Shown one piece after another: positions 42,920 through 52,073 of a stretch of 64,000 nucleotides of DNA (its first letter is position 1; every line of letters starts with the position of its first letter). A program made the position numbers and the translations under genes. The notes under the pieces are model-generated. The model was not told the origin of the DNA, made no database searches, and worked only from the letters and a program-made list of their open reading frames with translations. The stretch lies in contig CBFHJL010000002.1 in the NCBI GenBank assembly GCA_965656195.1, positions 18,912 through 82,911 on the forward strand. Direction: 5' to 3'. Source of the DNA: Brumimicrobium sp965656195. GTDB lineage: Bacteria > Bacteroidota > Bacteroidia > Flavobacteriales_D > Crocinitomicaceae.

Positions 42920-45028
42920 ATGGCAAAAAGAGATTTAAAATATACGAGAAATATAGGGATTATGGCCCACGTAGATGCTGGTAAAACAACAACTACGGAG
43001 CGTATCCTTTATTATACTGGTATCAGTCATAAAATTGGTGAGGTGCATGATGGTGCAGCAACAATGGACTGGATGGAGCAAGAGCAGGAGAGAGGTATTA
43101 CAATTACCTCTGCTGCAACAACTTGTTTTTGGAACTACCAAGATACAGAATACAAAATTAATATTATTGATACTCCTGGTCACGTTGACTTTACTGTAGA
43201 AGTAGAGCGTTCGTTGCGTATACTTGATGGTGCTGTTGCATTATTCTGTGCGTCTTCAGGGGTGGAGCCTCAGTCTGAAACAGTTTGGAGACAAGCTGAT
43301 AAGTATGGTGTTCCACGTATTGGGTTCGTTAATAAGATGGACCGTGCAGGAGCAGATTTCTTAGGAACTGTTGAGCAGATTAAAGAACGTTTAGGCGGTA
43401 AACCTGTTCCACTTCAGTTGCCAATTGGTGCTGAGGATGATTTTAAAGGTGTTGTTGACCTTATTGCAAATAAAGCTTTTATTTGGAATGAGGAAGATAT
43501 GGGGATGACTTGGGATGAAGTTGAAATTCCTGCTGACATGGTTGAATCTGTTAAGGAGTGGAGAGCTGAGCTTATTGAGGCTGTTGCTGAATCAGATGAT
43601 GCATTGATGGAGAAATTCTTCGAGGATTCTGATTCTATTACAGAAGATGAAATCATTTCTGCGATCCGTAAGGCTACAATCGATATGGCGATTACACCAT
43701 TGATGTGTGGTTCTGCATTTAAGAACAAAGGAGTTCAAACACTTCTTGATGCTGTAATGGCATTCTTACCTGCTCCTATCGATGTTGAAGCGATCGAAGG
43801 AACTAATCCTGAGAGTGGAGAGGTAGAAAGTCGTAAGCCATCTATGGATGAGCCAATGGCAGCTTTAGCATTTAAGATTGCAACAGATCCTTTCGTAGGT
43901 CGTTTGTGTTTTGTGCGTACATACTCTGGTAAGATCGAGGCAGGTTCTTATGTGTTCAATACAAGAACTAATAAGAAAGAACGTATCTCTCGTTTATTCC
44001 AGATGCATTCAAATAAGCAAAACGCTATCGATATTTTAGAATGTGGAGATATCGGAGCAGCTGTTGGATTTAAAGATATCCGCACAGGTGATACGCTTTG
44101 TGATCAAAAGCACCCTATCGTTCTTGAGTCAATGGACTTCCCTGAGCCAGTTATTGGTATTGCGATTGAGCCTAAGACTAAAGCAGATATGGATAAACTT
44201 TCAGTAGGACTAAATAAGTTAGCTGAAGAAGATCCTACGTTCCAAGTTTCTACAAACGAGGATTCTGGTCAAACAGTAATATCAGGAATGGGTGAGTTAC
44301 ACCTTGAGGTATTGGTTGATCGTTTGAAGCGTGAATTTAAAGTAGAGGTTAACGAAGGTGAACCACAAGTTTCATACAAAGAGAAGATAACAACTGAAGT
44401 AGATCACCGTGAAACATACAAGAAACAATCTGGTGGTCGTGGTAAATTCGCAGACATCGTTATCAAAATTCGTCCTCAGGATGATGAAGAGAAAACGGGT
44501 CTTGAGTTTATCAACAACATAAAAGGAGGTAACGTACCGAAAGAATATATCCCATCTGTTGAAAAAGGATTTGCTGATGCAATGAAAAACGGAGTTTTGG
44601 CTGGTTACCCAATGGATTCAATGGTAGTTGAATTGAACGATGGATCTTTCCACGCAGTGGATTCAGATTCACTTTCATTCGAGGTTGCGGCGAAGATGGC
44701 TTACAGACATGCTGTGCCAAAAACTAAGCCGGAATTACTAGAGCCAGTGATGAAATTGGAAGTAGTAACACCAGAAGAGAATATGGGTGATATTGTAGCT
44801 GACCTTAACCGTCGTCGTGGACAAATGCAAGGAATGGATGACCGTTCTGGAGCAAAGGTTATTAAAGCTACAGTTCCATTATCTGAAATGTTTGGATATG
44901 TAACAACGTTAAGAACAATTTCATCTGGTCGTGGAACATCAACAATGGAGTTTTCTCATTATGATGTTTGTCCGAAAAATATTGCAGAGGGAATTATTGA
45001 TAAAGTAAAAGGAAACGTTTCCGCTTAA
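42920..45028 (+). CDS. fusA: translation elongation factor G
   Basis: 702-residue translocase GTPase with all five domains. G1 is GIMAHVDAGKTTTTERIL, switch I/II are RGITITSAATT and DTPGHVDF, and G4 is NKMDRAG. Domain IV has the tip residues needed for translocation (GGRGKFADIVIKI region). A second EF-G paralogue is common in Bacteroidota, but the complete motifs and the str-operon location mark this as the canonical one. tuf does not follow; rpsJ is next after 11 bp, the usual order in this phylum. Confidence 0.97.
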   Translation: MAKRDLKYTRNIGIMAHVDAGKTTTTERILYYTGISHKIGEVHDGAATMDWMEQEQERGITITSAATTCFWNYQDTEYKINIIDTPGHVDFTVEVERSLRILDGAVALFCASSGVEPQSETVWRQADKYGVPRIGFVNKMDRAGADFLGTVEQIKERLGGKPVPLQLPIGAEDDFKGVVDLIANKAFIWNEEDMGMTWDEVEIPADMVESVKEWRAELIEAVAESDDALMEKFFEDSDSITEDEIISAIRKATIDMAITPLMCGSAFKNKGVQTLLDAVMAFLPAPIDVEAIEGTNPESGEVESRKPSMDEPMAALAFKIATDPFVGRLCFVRTYSGKIEAGSYVFNTRTNKKERISRLFQMHSNKQNAIDILECGDIGAAVGFKDIRTGDTLCDQKHPIVLESMDFPEPVIGIAIEPKTKADMDKLSVGLNKLAEEDPTFQVSTNEDSGQTVISGMGELHLEVLVDRLKREFKVEVNEGEPQVSYKEKITTEVDHRETYKKQSGGRGKFADIVIKIRPQDDEEKTGLEFINNIKGGNVPKEYIPSVEKGFADAMKNGVLAGYPMDSMVVELNDGSFHAVDSDSLSFEVAAKMAYRHAVPKTKPELLEPVMKLEVVTPEENMGDIVADLNRRRGQMQGMDDRSGAKVIKATVPLSEMFGYVTTLRTISSGRGTSTMEFSHYDVCPKNIAEGIIDKVKGNVSA

Positions 45029-45039
45029 TTTGTAAGTCG

Positions 45040-45345
45040 ATGAGTCAAAAAATTAGAATTAAATTAAAATCGTACGATCACAACTTGGTAGACAAGTCTG
45101 CAGAGAAGATCGTAAAGACAGTAAAAACTACGGGTGCCGTTGTAAGTGGACCAATTCCATTGCCAACACACAAACGTATTTACACTGTATTGAAGTCACC
45201 ACACGTTAACAAAAAAGCACGTGAGCAGTTTGAACTATGTTCTTACAAGCGTCTGTTAGATATTTACAGTTCGTCTTCTAAGACAGTTGATGCGCTTATG
45301 CGCTTGGAGTTACCAAGTGGAGTTGATGTAGAGATAAAAGTATAA
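45040..45345 (+). CDS. rpsJ: 30S ribosomal protein S10 (NusE)
   Basis: 101 residues, complete. It carries the S10 hallmark IRIKLKSYDHNLVDKSAEKIV, the loop PIPLPTHKRIYTVLKSPHVNKKAREQFE and the terminal LPSGVDVEIKV. It binds the 30S head, and as NusE it joins the antitermination complex with NusB. It starts the S10 cluster but has no separate promoter in the 11-bp gap after fusA. Confidence 0.98.
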   Translation: MSQKIRIKLKSYDHNLVDKSAEKIVKTVKTTGAVVSGPIPLPTHKRIYTVLKSPHVNKKAREQFELCSYKRLLDIYSSSSKTVDALMRLELPSGVDVEIKV

Positions 45346-45363
45346 TCTATAAATAAATAAAGA

Positions 45364-45981
45364 ATGCCTGGATTAATAGGAAGAAAAGTCGGAATGACTA
45401 GCGTCTACAGTGCCGAGGGTAAGGCAACGCCATGCACAGTGATAGAAGCTGGTCCTTGTGTTGTAACGCAAGTTAAAACGGAAGACCGAGACGGATACAA
45501 TGCTATCCAAATAGGATTTGGTGAACGTAAAGAGAAAAACACACCAAATGCTTTAAAAGGTCATTTCAAAAAAGCAAAAACAACTCCAAAGAGCGAGTTG
45601 GCTGAATTTGATGGATTTGAACAAGAGTTGAAGCCTGGAGAGGAGTTGAAAGCTGATTTATTCGCTGAAGGTGAATTGGTTAGTATTTCTGGAACCTCTA
45701 AAGGAAAAGGTTTTCAAGGTGTTGTAAAACGTCACGGATTTGGAGGTGTTGGTCAAGCAACCCATGGTCAGCACAACAGAATGCGTGCGCCTGGTTCGAT
45801 TGGTGCTGCATCTTATCCAGCGAGAGTATTCAAAGGAATGCGTATGGCTGGTCAGATGGGTAACAAGAGTGTGACTATCGAAAACTTGAAAGTAATCAAG
45901 GTGATGGCTGACAAGAACATCTTAGTAGTTAAAGGTTCTATACCAGGAGCCAAAGGTTCAACTGTAATAATTGAGAAGTAA
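45364..45981 (+). CDS. rplC: 50S ribosomal protein L3
   Basis: 205 residues. L3 initiates 50S assembly and reaches the peptidyl-transferase centre with the long loop GFGGVGQATHGQHNRMRAPGS. The glutamine methylated by PrmB in E. coli (SIGQ) is Ala here (SIGAASYPARVFKG), so that modification cannot occur at this site. The stop overlaps the rplD ATG by one base (TAATG). Confidence 0.97.
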   Translation: MPGLIGRKVGMTSVYSAEGKATPCTVIEAGPCVVTQVKTEDRDGYNAIQIGFGERKEKNTPNALKGHFKKAKTTPKSELAEFDGFEQELKPGEELKADLFAEGELVSISGTSKGKGFQGVVKRHGFGGVGQATHGQHNRMRAPGSIGAASYPARVFKGMRMAGQMGNKSVTIENLKVIKVMADKNILVVKGSIPGAKGSTVIIEK

Positions 45982-46607
45982 TGGAAGCAAAAGTTTTAGA
46001 TACAAAAGGAAAATCTACTTCAAGTAAAGTAACACTTTCCGACTCAATTTTTGCCATTGAGCCGAATGATCATGCAATTTATCTTGACGTAAAGCAACAC
46101 TTGGCGAATAGAAGACAAGGGACGCATAAGTCTAAGGAAAGAGCTGATATTACTGGAAGTACTAAGAAGATCAAGAAACAAAAAGGAACAGGTACTGCAC
46201 GTGCAGGTTCTATAAAAAGTCCGATTTTTAGAGGAGGTGGTCGTGTATTTGGTCCTAGACCACGTAACTACCGTTTCAAATTGAATACAAAAATGAAGCG
46301 TGTAGCACGTCGTTCTGCCCTTTCGTACAAAGCGAAAGAAGAAGGAATTCTTATCGTGGATGGATTGTCGTTCGATGCACCGAAAACGAAAGAGTTTAAG
46401 TCTGTACTTTCAAACTTGAAGTTGGACAATGAGAAGGTACTTCTTGTAGTTGGAAGCAACAATGAGAATGTATACAGAGCAGCAAGAAACCTTAAGAATA
46501 TGAAGGTTGTACCTGCAGACTTATTGAACACTTACGATGTGTTGAATGCAAAGAAAATCGTGATTGCAAAAGATGCAGTCGAAGTAATTGAAAAGATCTT
46601 AAACTAA
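45981..46607 (+). CDS. rplD: 50S ribosomal protein L4
   Basis: 208 residues. The long internal loop that lines the peptide exit tunnel is present (RQGTHKSKERADITGSTKKI, KKQKGTGTARAGSIKSPIFRGGG). This is the place where macrolide-resistance mutations occur; the KQKGTGTARAG sequence is the normal one. Translation is coupled to rplC by a one-base overlap. In proteobacteria L4 autoregulates the S10 operon; no such leader was recognised here. Confidence 0.97.
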   Translation: MEAKVLDTKGKSTSSKVTLSDSIFAIEPNDHAIYLDVKQHLANRRQGTHKSKERADITGSTKKIKKQKGTGTARAGSIKSPIFRGGGRVFGPRPRNYRFKLNTKMKRVARRSALSYKAKEEGILIVDGLSFDAPKTKEFKSVLSNLKLDNEKVLLVVGSNNENVYRAARNLKNMKVVPADLLNTYDVLNAKKIVIAKDAVEVIEKILN

Positions 46608-46613
46608 TTGGTG

Positions 46614-46910
46614 ATGAGCACAATTATAAAAAAGCCGCTAATTACGGAAAAAGCAACAAATGATAGTGAAATGAATAATCGTTTCACATTCGTTGTTGAC
46701 CGAAGAGCGAATAAGATAGAAATAAGAAAGGCCGTCGAGAACATGTACGGCGTAACTGTAGATTCAGTGCGCACCATGAATTATGGCGGTGGAAAACCCT
46801 CTACGAAATATACAAATAGAGGTATCGTTGAGCAACGTAGCAAGCGCTATAAAAAAGCAGTAGTTACTGTTGCCGAAGGAGAAACGATTGATTTATTTAC
46901 TAATGTTTAA
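46614..46910 (+). CDS. rplW: 50S ribosomal protein L23
   Basis: 98 residues from ATG 46614; two extra upstream codons (TTG GTG) are not needed. Family motifs are IIKKPLITEKATNDSEMNNRFTF, VDRRANKIEIRKAVENMYGV and TNRGIVEQRSKRYKKAVVTV. It forms part of the exit-tunnel rim where trigger factor and SRP dock. The gap to rplD is six bases. Confidence 0.97.
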   Translation: MSTIIKKPLITEKATNDSEMNNRFTFVVDRRANKIEIRKAVENMYGVTVDSVRTMNYGGGKPSTKYTNRGIVEQRSKRYKKAVVTVAEGETIDLFTNV

Positions 46911-46923
46911 TTAATTTAAAGAA

Positions 46924-47748
46924 ATGGGTCTTAAAAAATTAAAGCCTATCACTCCAGGGCAGAGACACAAACTTATCGGTGATTATTCCGAGATAACTAA
47001 GTCGACCCCAGAGAAATCGCTTTTGGCTTCTAAGAAGAAGTCAGGTGGGCGTAACAACTCTGGTAAAATGACTATGCGTTATTTAGGTGGAGGTCACAAG
47101 CAGAAATACCGTGTTATCGACTTTAAGCGCGATAAGCATGATGTACCTGCAACGGTAAAAGCAATTGAGTACGATCCAAATCGTACTGCACGAATTGCAT
47201 TATTGTTCTACAAAGATGGTGAGAAACGTTACATCATCGCTCCGGAGGGATTAAAAGAAGGAGACACAGTTGTCTCTGGTAAAAAAGCAACACCTAGTGT
47301 TGGAAACGCGATGTTCTTATCAGACATTCCATTAGGAACAATGATACACAACATTGAAATGACACCAGGAAAAGGTGGTGTTATCGCTCGAGGAGCTGGA
47401 ACGTACGCTCAGTTGAATGCACGTGATGGTAAATATGCTATCATAAAGATGCCTTCAGGTGAAACTCGTATGATTTTAACGAACTGTTTAGCATCAATTG
47501 GTGCTGTTTCGAATGGTGAGCATAGTTTGGTTGTATCTGGTAAAGCAGGTAGAACTAGATGGCTTGGTCGTCGTCCACGTGTTAGAGGTGTAGTTATGAA
47601 CCCTGTCGATCACCCAATGGGTGGTGGTGAAGGTAAGAACGCCGGTGGACACCCACGTTCGCGTAATGGAGTTCCTGCTAAAGGATACAAAACGCGTTCT
47701 AAGAAGAAATATTCGAATAAGTTTATCATTGAGAAAAGAAAGAAATAG
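46924..47748 (+). CDS. rplB: 50S ribosomal protein L2
   Basis: 274 residues, complete. It is the largest conserved 50S protein, required for subunit association and near the peptidyl-transferase centre. The conserved C-terminal loop reads MNPVDHPMGGGEGKNAGGHP: the essential Asp-His (E. coli D228-H229) is kept, whereas the second His (H231) is Met, as I recall for other Bacteroidota. Confidence 0.98.
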   Translation: MGLKKLKPITPGQRHKLIGDYSEITKSTPEKSLLASKKKSGGRNNSGKMTMRYLGGGHKQKYRVIDFKRDKHDVPATVKAIEYDPNRTARIALLFYKDGEKRYIIAPEGLKEGDTVVSGKKATPSVGNAMFLSDIPLGTMIHNIEMTPGKGGVIARGAGTYAQLNARDGKYAIIKMPSGETRMILTNCLASIGAVSNGEHSLVVSGKAGRTRWLGRRPRVRGVVMNPVDHPMGGGEGKNAGGHPRSRNGVPAKGYKTRSKKKYSNKFIIEKRKK

Positions 47749-47751
47749 GAT

Positions 47752-48030
47752 ATGAGTCGTTCGTTAAAAAAGCCACCGTTTGTACATTACAAACTGGCTC
47801 AAAAAGTAGAAACAGCACAGTCCTCAGGATCAAAGAGTGTAATTAAAACGTGGTCTCGTGCCTCAACGATCACTCCTGATTTCGTAGGATATACAATAGC
47901 AGTTCATAACGGGAATAAGTTTATCCCTGTTTATGTTACTGAAAATATGGTAGGTCACAAGCTGGGAGAATTCGCTCCAACGCGAAGCTTCCGTGGGCAT
48001 GCTGGAAACAAAAAAGATAAAAGAAGATAA
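47752..48030 (+). CDS. rpsS: 30S ribosomal protein S19
   Basis: 92 residues. Typical motifs are RSLKKPPFVHYKL, IKTWSRASTITPDFVGYTIAVHNGNKF and the final GHKLGEFAPTRSFRGHAGNKK. It sits in the 30S head and contacts the A-site tRNA and the B1a bridge. It starts three bases after rplB. Confidence 0.98.
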   Translation: MSRSLKKPPFVHYKLAQKVETAQSSGSKSVIKTWSRASTITPDFVGYTIAVHNGNKFIPVYVTENMVGHKLGEFAPTRSFRGHAGNKKDKRR

Positions 48031-48046
48031 TTTAAACTTCAGTATC

Positions 48047-48445
48047 ATGGGTGCTAGAAAAAGATTACAAGCCGAGAAAAGAAAAGAGGAGAACAAGAAG
48101 ATAGCTTTTGCTACCTTAAAGAATTCTCCCATCGCTCCACGTAAAATGAGATTAGTTGCAGATCTTATCAGAGGAGTTGAAGTTAATAAGGCGCTAAACA
48201 TATTGCAACACAATCCTAAGGATGCTTCTAAAAGCATGTCGACACTTTTGCGTTCGGCTATTGCTAACTGGGAGATCAAGAATGAGGATAAAAGCCTTGA
48301 AGAAGAGCAGCTGATCGTTAAAACGATTGAAGTATCTCCAGCAGGAATGCTTAAGAGAATTCAACCAGCACCTCAGGGAAGAGCGCATAGAGTAAGAAAA
48401 CGATCCAACCACGTACGTATCGTCGTGGACGGTGTAAAAAATTAA
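48047..48445 (+). CDS. rplV: 50S ribosomal protein L22
   Basis: 132 residues from ATG 48047; the open frame begins 18 codons earlier inside rpsS, but GARKRLQAEKRKEENKK is the natural N-terminus in this phylum. The core has NSPIAPRKMRLVADLIRG, ALNILQHNPKDASKSMSTLLRSAI and the tunnel hairpin SPAGMLKRIQPAPQGRAHRVRKRSNHV. Confidence 0.96.
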   Translation: MGARKRLQAEKRKEENKKIAFATLKNSPIAPRKMRLVADLIRGVEVNKALNILQHNPKDASKSMSTLLRSAIANWEIKNEDKSLEEEQLIVKTIEVSPAGMLKRIQPAPQGRAHRVRKRSNHVRIVVDGVKN

Positions 48446-48448
48446 GAA

Positions 48449-49159
48449 ATGGGACAAAAGACAAATCCAATAGGAAATAGATTGGGCTTCATCCATGGTT
48501 GGGATTCTAACTGGTACGGTGGTGCTGACTATGGAGATAAGATTGTTGAAGATGACAAGATCAGAAGATACTTGAACGCACGTTTATCTCGTGCTAGTAT
48601 TTCGAAGATTATCATTGAACGCACACTTAAGCTGGTTACCGTTACAATTAATACATCGCGTCCAGGGGTGATTATTGGTAAAGGTGGTCAAGAAGTTGAT
48701 AAGCTGAAAGAAGAGCTTAAAAAATTGACGAGTAAAGAAATCCAAATTAACATTTTTGAGATCAAACGTCCAGAATTGGATGCTCATCTTGTTGCTGATA
48801 GTATTGCTCGTCAAATAGAAGCACGTATTTCATTTCGTAGAGCAATTAAAATGGCTGTAGCTTCTACGATGAGAATGGGTGCGGAAGGTATCAAAGTGAA
48901 GATATCAGGACGTCTGAATGGTGCTGAAATGGCACGTTCAGAAATGTATAAGGACGGAAGAACCCCTCTCCACACTTTCCGTGCTGATATTGATTATGCA
49001 TTGTCCGAAGCACACACTACTTACGGTCGTATCGGTATTAAGGTATGGATCTGTAAAGGTGAAGTATTCGGTAAGCGCGATCTTTCACCAAATATTGGGT
49101 TAGAATCTCAAAAGAAAGGTGGTCGTCGTGGTGGCGGTGCTAGAAGAAAGAGAAAATAA
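48449..49159 (+). CDS. rpsC: 30S ribosomal protein S3
   Basis: 236 residues. The KH RNA-binding domain is marked by RPGVIIGKGGQEVDKLKEEL. The C-terminal half (AVASTMRMGAEGIKVKISGR, LNGAEMARSEMYKDGRTPLHT) lines the mRNA entry channel and its helicase activity site. The basic tail (GGRRGGGARRKRK) is normal. It starts three bases after rplV. Confidence 0.98.
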   Translation: MGQKTNPIGNRLGFIHGWDSNWYGGADYGDKIVEDDKIRRYLNARLSRASISKIIIERTLKLVTVTINTSRPGVIIGKGGQEVDKLKEELKKLTSKEIQINIFEIKRPELDAHLVADSIARQIEARISFRRAIKMAVASTMRMGAEGIKVKISGRLNGAEMARSEMYKDGRTPLHTFRADIDYALSEAHTTYGRIGIKVWICKGEVFGKRDLSPNIGLESQKKGGRRGGGARRKRK

Positions 49160-49185
49160 GTTGAATTCTTAAAAAGTACTGAAAG

Positions 49186-49614
49186 ATGTTATCACCAAAG
49201 AAAACCAAATTTAGAAAAGCTCAGAAAGGACGAAACAGAGGTATTGCTCACAGAGGTAGTACCGTTGCGTTTGGTTCTTTCGGTTTGAAAACCTTGGAGC
49301 CAGGATGGATTACATCCAGACAAATCGAAGCTTCGCGTATAGCCGTTACTAGATACATGAAGCGTGAAGGAAAAGTCTGGATCAGAATCTTTCCAGACAA
49401 ACCTGTTACTTCCAAGCCTGCAGAGGTACGTATGGGTAAAGGTAAAGGTGCTCCTAGTCACTGGGTGGCTGTTGTAAAACCGGGACGTATTTTGTTCGAA
49501 GCGGATGGTGTTCCCTACGAAACTGCTCAAGAAGCACTTCGTCTGGCAGCTCAAAAGCTTCCTGTAAAATGTAAATTCGTAGTTCGTCACGATTATGTTA
49601 TCCCAGGAAAATAA
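49186..49614 (+). CDS. rplP: 50S ribosomal protein L16
   Basis: 142 residues. Core motifs are KTKFRKAQKGRNRGIAHRGS, RKIF-like RIFPDKPVTSKPAEVRMGKGKG and WVAVVKPGRILFEADGV. The Arg hydroxylated in E. coli (in VRMGKGKG) is present. L16 orients the A-site tRNA acceptor arm. Confidence 0.97.
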   Translation: MLSPKKTKFRKAQKGRNRGIAHRGSTVAFGSFGLKTLEPGWITSRQIEASRIAVTRYMKREGKVWIRIFPDKPVTSKPAEVRMGKGKGAPSHWVAVVKPGRILFEADGVPYETAQEALRLAAQKLPVKCKFVVRHDYVIPGK

Positions 49615-49622
49615 TTAGAAAA

Positions 49623-49817
49623 ATGAAACAAGAAGAAATCGTTCAGTTATCGTTGGAAGATCTTAAAGATCGTCTAGATGAATCAAATGAGAAGATGGGT
49701 AAACTAGTGTTAACACACAAAGTTTCTCCTTTGGAAAACCCTCTTCAAATTCGTTCGTTAAGAAAGACAATTGCAAGATTGAATACGGAACTGGTTAAAA
49801 GAAACAAGGAGGCTTAA
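49623..49817 (+). CDS. rpmC: 50S ribosomal protein L29
   Basis: 64 residues, two-helix protein of the tunnel exit near L23. The conserved RSLRKTIARLNTELVKRNKEA helix closes the protein. It starts eight bases after rplP and is followed by rpsQ after 25 bases. Confidence 0.96.
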   Translation: MKQEEIVQLSLEDLKDRLDESNEKMGKLVLTHKVSPLENPLQIRSLRKTIARLNTELVKRNKEA

Positions 49818-49842
49818 TCGCTAACTTAGAAAATGGCTTGAA

Positions 49843-50100
49843 ATGGAAAAGCAACATTTAAGAAAAGAACGAACGGGTGTGGTGACAAGTGATAAGATGG
49901 ATAAGTCCATCGTTATTTCTGTTGAACGTAAAGTAAAACACCCTAAGTATGGTAAGTTCATAAAAAAAACTGCTAAATTTGTCGCCCACGATGAAAAAAA
50001 TGACTGTAACGAAGGTGATACAGTTCGTATTCGTGAGTGCCGTCCTTTGAGTAAATCAAAGAACTGGAGATTAGTAGAAATTGTAGAAAGAGCTAAATAA
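49843..50100 (+). CDS. rpsQ: 30S ribosomal protein S17
   Basis: 85 residues, OB-fold primary 16S rRNA binder. Motifs: LRKERTGVVTSDKMDKSIVI, KHPKYGKFIKKTAKFVAHDE and GDTVRIRECRPLSKSKNWRL. All parts of the S17 signature are intact. Confidence 0.97.
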   Translation: MEKQHLRKERTGVVTSDKMDKSIVISVERKVKHPKYGKFIKKTAKFVAHDEKNDCNEGDTVRIRECRPLSKSKNWRLVEIVERAK

Positions 50101-50110
50101 TCATTAGAAA

Positions 50111-50479
50111 ATGATACAACAAGAATCAAGACTTGCAGTGGCCGACAATAGTGGCGCAAAAGAGGTTTTGTGTATCCGAGTACTCGGAGGTACAAAACGT
50201 CGTTATGCTTCTATTGGAGATAAAATAGTGGTCTCTGTTAAGAGCGCAATGCCCTCTGGTGGTGTCAAGAAAGGACAGGTAGCCAAGGCTGTGGTAGTAA
50301 GAACGAAGAAAGAAATCCGTCGTCCAGATGGATCTTATATTCGTTTTGATGATAACGCCGTGGTTTTATTAAACCAAACGGATGAAATGAGAGGAACTCG
50401 TATTTTCGGACCAGTAGCTAGAGAGCTGCGCGAGAACAATTACATGAAGATTGTTTCACTGGCTCCTGAAGTACTTTAA
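50111..50479 (+). CDS. rplN: 50S ribosomal protein L14
   Basis: 122 residues. The signature is MIQQESRLAVADNSGAKEVLCIRVLGG at the N-terminus, RRPDGSYIRFDDNAVVLLN in the middle and RIFGPVARELRENNYMKIVSLAPEVL at the end. It takes part in bridge B8 and is the docking place of the silencing factor RsfS. Start of the spc section. Confidence 0.98.
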   Translation: MIQQESRLAVADNSGAKEVLCIRVLGGTKRRYASIGDKIVVSVKSAMPSGGVKKGQVAKAVVVRTKKEIRRPDGSYIRFDDNAVVLLNQTDEMRGTRIFGPVARELRENNYMKIVSLAPEVL

Positions 50480-50491
50480 AATCGTAAAATC

Positions 50492-50809
50492 ATGCAAAAG
50501 AAATTACACATTAAAGTAGGCGATACCGCTAAAGTTTTAAGCGGAGAGCATCGCGGTCAGGAGGGAAAAGTGCTTTCGATCGACAGAACGAAGGATCGCG
50601 TGGTATTGGAAGGTGTTAACGTTGTAAAACGTCACACTAAGCCAGATGCTGCAAACCCTCAAGGTGGAATAGTGGAGAAAGAAGCGGGTCTTCACATTTC
50701 CAACCTCATGCTTGTGAATAACGGTGAACCAACTCGTGTTGGTCGTCGTAAAGACAAAAATGGAAAGCTAGTTCGTTACGCTAAGAAATCAGGAGAAGAT
50801 ATTAAGTGA
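50492..50809 (+). CDS. rplX: 50S ribosomal protein L24
   Basis: 105 residues with the KOW motif (VGDTAKVLSGEHRGQEGKVL) that initiates 50S assembly, followed by VVKRHTKPDAANPQGGIVEKE. The TGA stop overlaps the rplE ATG by one base (TGATG). Confidence 0.97.
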   Translation: MQKKLHIKVGDTAKVLSGEHRGQEGKVLSIDRTKDRVVLEGVNVVKRHTKPDAANPQGGIVEKEAGLHISNLMLVNNGEPTRVGRRKDKNGKLVRYAKKSGEDIK

Positions 50810-51360
50810 TGAGTTATACACCAAGACTTAGAGAAATGTACAAAGCAGAGGTAATTCCTGCTTTGACAAAGAAATTCGGTTTCAAGTCATCAATGAGAGT
50901 TCCTAAAATTGAGAAGATTATTCTTTCTCAAGGATTAGGAGAAGCAGTTGCTGATAAAAAGATCGTTGATAGTGCGATCGAAGATATTACTGCAATTACT
51001 GGACAAAAACCAGTTGCTACATTTTCAAAGAAGGACGTTTCGAACTTCAAATTGAGAAAAGGTATGCCAATCGGTACAAAGGTTACATTAAGAGGAGAGA
51101 AAATGTATGAGTTTTTAGATAGACTTATTTCGGTTGCTCTTCCTCGTACACGTGATTTTAAAGGTGTTCCAGCTAAAGGCTTTGATGGACGAGGGAATTT
51201 TAATATGGGTGTTAAAGAACACATCATATTTCCTGAAATCGATATAGATAAAGTAAATAAAATTTTAGGAATGGATATCACCATTGTAACGTCAGCTCCA
51301 AATGATGAGGAAGCTAAAGCGTTGTTAGATGGATTTGGTTTCCCATTCACAAAAAAGTAA
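50809..51360 (+). CDS. rplE: 50S ribosomal protein L5
   Basis: 183 residues from ATG 50809; a GTG one codon earlier overlaps rplX more and is not needed. L5 binds 5S rRNA and the P-site tRNA elbow. Motifs are PRLREMYKAEVIPAL, VPKIEKIILSQGLGEA, KLRKGMPIGTKVTLRGEKMY and RDFKGVPAKGFDGRGNFNMGVKEHIIFPEID. Confidence 0.97.
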   Translation: MSYTPRLREMYKAEVIPALTKKFGFKSSMRVPKIEKIILSQGLGEAVADKKIVDSAIEDITAITGQKPVATFSKKDVSNFKLRKGMPIGTKVTLRGEKMYEFLDRLISVALPRTRDFKGVPAKGFDGRGNFNMGVKEHIIFPEIDIDKVNKILGMDITIVTSAPNDEEAKALLDGFGFPFTKK

Positions 51361-51364
51361 AGAT

Positions 51365-51634
51365 ATGGCAAAGGAATCAATGAAAGCGCGTGAGCGCAAA
51401 AGAGAAGCCCTAGTTGAAAAGTACGCTGAGAAGCGTGCAGCTTTGAAAGAAGCTGGTGACTGGGAGGCACTTCAAAAATTGCCGAAAAACTCTTCAAAAG
51501 TAAGATTGCACAATCGTTGTAATTTAACGGGTCGTCCTAGAGGATACATGCGTCAGTTTGGTCTATCAAGGGTAACGTTTAGAGAAATGGCTCTTTCTGG
51601 TAAAATACCAGGAATCAAGAAATCAAGTTGGTAA
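51365..51634 (+). CDS. rpsN: 30S ribosomal protein S14, zinc-free form
   Basis: 89 residues from ATG 51365 (MAKESMKARERKREALVEKY); the open frame extends 12 codons upstream into rplE. It belongs to the long S14 class without the two CxxC zinc pairs; only one Cys remains (HNRCNLTGRPRGYMRQFGLSR). It starts four bases after the rplE stop. Confidence 0.96.
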   Translation: MAKESMKARERKREALVEKYAEKRAALKEAGDWEALQKLPKNSSKVRLHNRCNLTGRPRGYMRQFGLSRVTFREMALSGKIPGIKKSSW

Positions 51635-51652
51635 TCTATATTTAGGAAAGAT

Positions 51653-52051
51653 ATGAACACAGATCCTATAGCAGATTTTTTAACTCGTGTCAGAAACGCG
51701 AGTAGTGCAAGAAAGAAAATCGTTGAGATTCCATCTTCAAACACTAAAGTTGCGATGACAAAAATTCTTTTTGAAAAAGGATACATCAGTAACTATAAAG
51801 TTGAAGAAGATGATAAACAAGGAATCATCAAAATAGCACTAAAGTATAACCCTTCTACGAAAACACCTGCAATTACTAAAATGCAGCGTATTTCATCACC
51901 AGGGTTAAGAAAGTATAGTAACTCAAAAGAACTACCAAGAGTATTGAATGGTTTGGGTATAGCTATTATCTCAACTTCGAAAGGAGTTATTACAGATAAA
52001 GAAGCGAGAACTCAAAACATCGGTGGAGAAGTTCTTTGTTACGTTTATTAA
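51653..52051 (+). CDS. rpsH: 30S ribosomal protein S8
   Basis: 132 residues. Motifs include MNTDPIADFLTRVRNA, the central strands KIALKYNPSTKTPAI and the C-terminal signature SNSKELPRVLNGLGIAIISTSKGVITDKEA. It is a primary binder of the 16S central domain; in E. coli it represses the spc operon, and no comparable mRNA site was checked here. Confidence 0.97.
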   Translation: MNTDPIADFLTRVRNASSARKKIVEIPSSNTKVAMTKILFEKGYISNYKVEEDDKQGIIKIALKYNPSTKTPAITKMQRISSPGLRKYSNSKELPRVLNGLGIAIISTSKGVITDKEARTQNIGGEVLCYVY

Positions 52052-52073
52052 TTATTAAAAGCATTATTGAGCA

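Noticed and set aside
45029..45039. Deletion of tuf between fusA and rpsJ
   Set aside because: Absence of tuf at this place is the normal arrangement in Bacteroidota, not a local loss.
50928..51497. 189-residue minus-strand ORF across rplE and rpsN
   Set aside because: Antisense to two essential conserved genes; composition reflects the opposite strand.
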